DNA of 5,979 nt from Chloroflexota bacterium (GTDB taxonomy: Bacteria; Chloroflexota; Dehalococcoidia; Lucifugimonadales; UBA3495): positions 1 through 5,979 of the forward strand of contig JADFPM010000171.1 of the NCBI GenBank assembly GCA_022562335.1. Direction: 5' to 3'. Position 1 is the first letter of the stretch. Every line of letters starts with the position of its first letter. Shown in pieces: positions 4,783 to 5,979 of this stretch. Both the position numbers and the translations under genes were made by a program. Below the pieces are notes generated by a model. That model saw nothing but the letters and a program-made list of their open reading frames with translations, was not told the origin of the DNA and made no database searches.

Positions 4783-5979
4783 GTGAACACCATAGAAGCT
4801 ATCGCCGAGATATTGAAGCGCGAGGGTGTGGAATATCTAAGCTGCTTTCCCACCACACCGGTGATCGAGGCGGCGGCCAAAGCCGGGATACGGCCCATAG
4901 TGTGCCGCCAAGAAAGGGTCGGCGTGGGCATCGCCGACGGCTTCAGCCGGGTCACCAACGGCGAGCGCATGGGCGTCTTCGCCATGCAGTACGGGCCCGG
5001 CGCCGAGAACGCATTCGCCGGCGTGGCCACCGCCTATTCCGACGGAACGCCCATGCTGATTTTGCCCCTGGGACACCCCACCGAACGCCACGGCATCCTG
5101 CCCCACTTCGACTCCATGGTCAGCTATGCCAGCGTGACTAAAAGCATAGAGCAGATCAATACGCCCAACCGGGTGTCCGACGTCATCCGCCGGGCGTTCG
5201 CGGCGTTGCGCCAGGGCAGGCCGGGACCGGTGATGGTGGAGACCCCGGCCGACGTGGCCTTGCAAGAGGTAAGCGAGGAGGCCTTCTACTACCAGCCCAG
5301 CCGCTCCATGGTGAGCCAGGCCGACCCCCGGGACGTGGAAGCCGCCGCCCGGGCGCTGTGCCAGGCCAAATACCCGGTGATACTGGCCGGACAGGGGGTG
5401 ATGTACGCCCAGGCGTCATCTGAACTGACCGAATTGGCCGAACTCCTGCAGGTCCCGGTGATGAGCACCCTTCTGGGCAAGAGCGCCTTTTCGGAGGTCC
5501 ATCCCCTGGCATTGGGCAGCGGTTCCGGCGTCATGTCCGGGCCGCTCCACCACTTCGTGCGGCGGTCCGACGTCATGTTCGGCATCGGCACCAGCTTCAC
5601 CAGACACGGCATGTGCATGAACCTGCCCCCGGGCAAGACGCTGATCCAGGCCACCAACGATCCCAGGGACATCAACAAAGATTACAACATCGACCTGCCA
5701 TTGGTGGGCGACGCCAAGCTGATACTGCGCCAGATGATCGAGGCTTGCCGCGAGATCGTCGGGACCACCCGCCAGGGCGACGACGCCACCGTCCGGGAGA
5801 TCCAGGCGGAGCGGGACGCCTGGCTGTCGGATTGGACCCACAAGCTGACCAGCAACGACCGGCCCATCAGCCCCTACCGCGTCATCTGGGATTTCATGCA
5901 TACCGTGCCCCCGGAAGAGGCCATCATCACCCACGATTCGGGCAGCCCTCGGGACCAGATCACGCCCTTCTACCGTTCC
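4783..5979 (+). CDS. Thiamine-diphosphate-dependent enzyme, acetolactate synthase/benzoylformate decarboxylase type, N-terminal 399 residues
   Basis: These enzymes use thiamine diphosphate to decarboxylate 2-keto acids or join two carbonyl compounds. The N-terminal pyrimidine-binding domain (about residues 1-170) carries the cofactor-activating glutamate E44 in RQERVGVGIADGFSRVTNG, then YGPGAENAFAGVATAYSDG, equivalent to the usual GPGxTNxxxGxAxAxxD. The middle domain (about 185-325) has PVILAGQGV and ends NDPRDINKDYNIDLPLVGDA. The C-terminal pyrophosphate-binding domain has only just begun; its GDG...N cofactor motif lies beyond the right edge. Where many relatives have a GIPG or GVPG loop, residues 22-26 read FPTTP. 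The GTG start is supported by AAGGAG (4770-4775) seven bases upstream. The large catalytic subunit of acetolactate synthase (IlvB) is possible but the sequence is divergent; the substrate is unknown. Confidence 0.9.
   Translation, partial: MNTIEAIAEILKREGVEYLSCFPTTPVIEAAAKAGIRPIVCRQERVGVGIADGFSRVTNGERMGVFAMQYGPGAENAFAGVATAYSDGTPMLILPLGHPTERHGILPHFDSMVSYASVTKSIEQINTPNRVSDVIRRAFAALRQGRPGPVMVETPADVALQEVSEEAFYYQPSRSMVSQADPRDVEAAARALCQAKYPVILAGQGVMYAQASSELTELAELLQVPVMSTLLGKSAFSEVHPLALGSGSGVMSGPLHHFVRRSDVMFGIGTSFTRHGMCMNLPPGKTLIQATNDPRDINKDYNIDLPLVGDAKLILRQMIEACREIVGTTRQGDDATVREIQAERDAWLSDWTHKLTSNDRPISPYRVIWDFMHTVPPEEAIITHDSGSPRDQITPFYRS

Overview
The window is 5,979 bases of GC-rich (visibly about 60% or more), densely packed bacterial chromosome. 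It holds six complete or nearly complete genes plus one gene cut by each edge. The proteins look like those of free-living bacteria with a broad organic-acid and acyl-CoA metabolism. Their general flavour (acyl-CoA ligase, ketopantoate-reductase-like, ThDP enzyme, GTG starts) suggests an uncultured Chloroflexota-like lineage (Dehalococcoidia/SAR202 type). That placement rests on remembered resemblance only and is low confidence. I see no rRNA, tRNA, CRISPR array, insertion sequence or phage structural gene.

Layout. (1) 14-1039, +: the C-terminal two thirds of an AMP-forming acyl-CoA synthetase. Its reading frame is broken by a TGA at 11-13, just where homology should continue. (2) 1040-1076: a spacer built of 7-base degenerate repeats, the last of which is the Shine-Dalgarno sequence of the next gene. 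(3) 1077-2012, +: a ketopantoate-reductase-family oxidoreductase with an altered substrate pocket. (4) 2013-2122: a spacer with a possible promoter and a 16-base palindrome. (5) 2123-3277, +: an M28-peptidase-like protein that appears to have lost almost all metal ligands. It is followed 8 bases later by a 148-residue protein of unknown function (3286-3732). (6) 3760-4236, -: a Nudix hydrolase, convergent with the preceding pair. (7) 4237-4442: a divergent intergenic region with three 19-base direct repeats over the Nudix promoter and a good sigma70-type promoter facing the other way. (8) 4443-4604, +: a 53-residue SEC-C zinc-finger protein, well supported although very short. (9) 4605-4782: a spacer with an extended -10 element and a terminator-like hairpin. 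(10) 4783-5979, +: the first 399 residues of a thiamine-diphosphate enzyme of the acetolactate synthase type, running off the right edge.

How they work together. The acyl-CoA ligase and the reductase are probably cotranscribed (37-base gap). The M28-like gene and the small unknown gene are very probably cotranscribed (8-base gap). The Nudix and SEC-C genes share a divergent control region. No single pathway clearly joins all the genes. The parts most worth following up are the ligand-poor M28-like protein with its coupled partner, the iterated 19-base elements, and the interrupted ligase frame. I found no evidence for a complete new multi-gene system.
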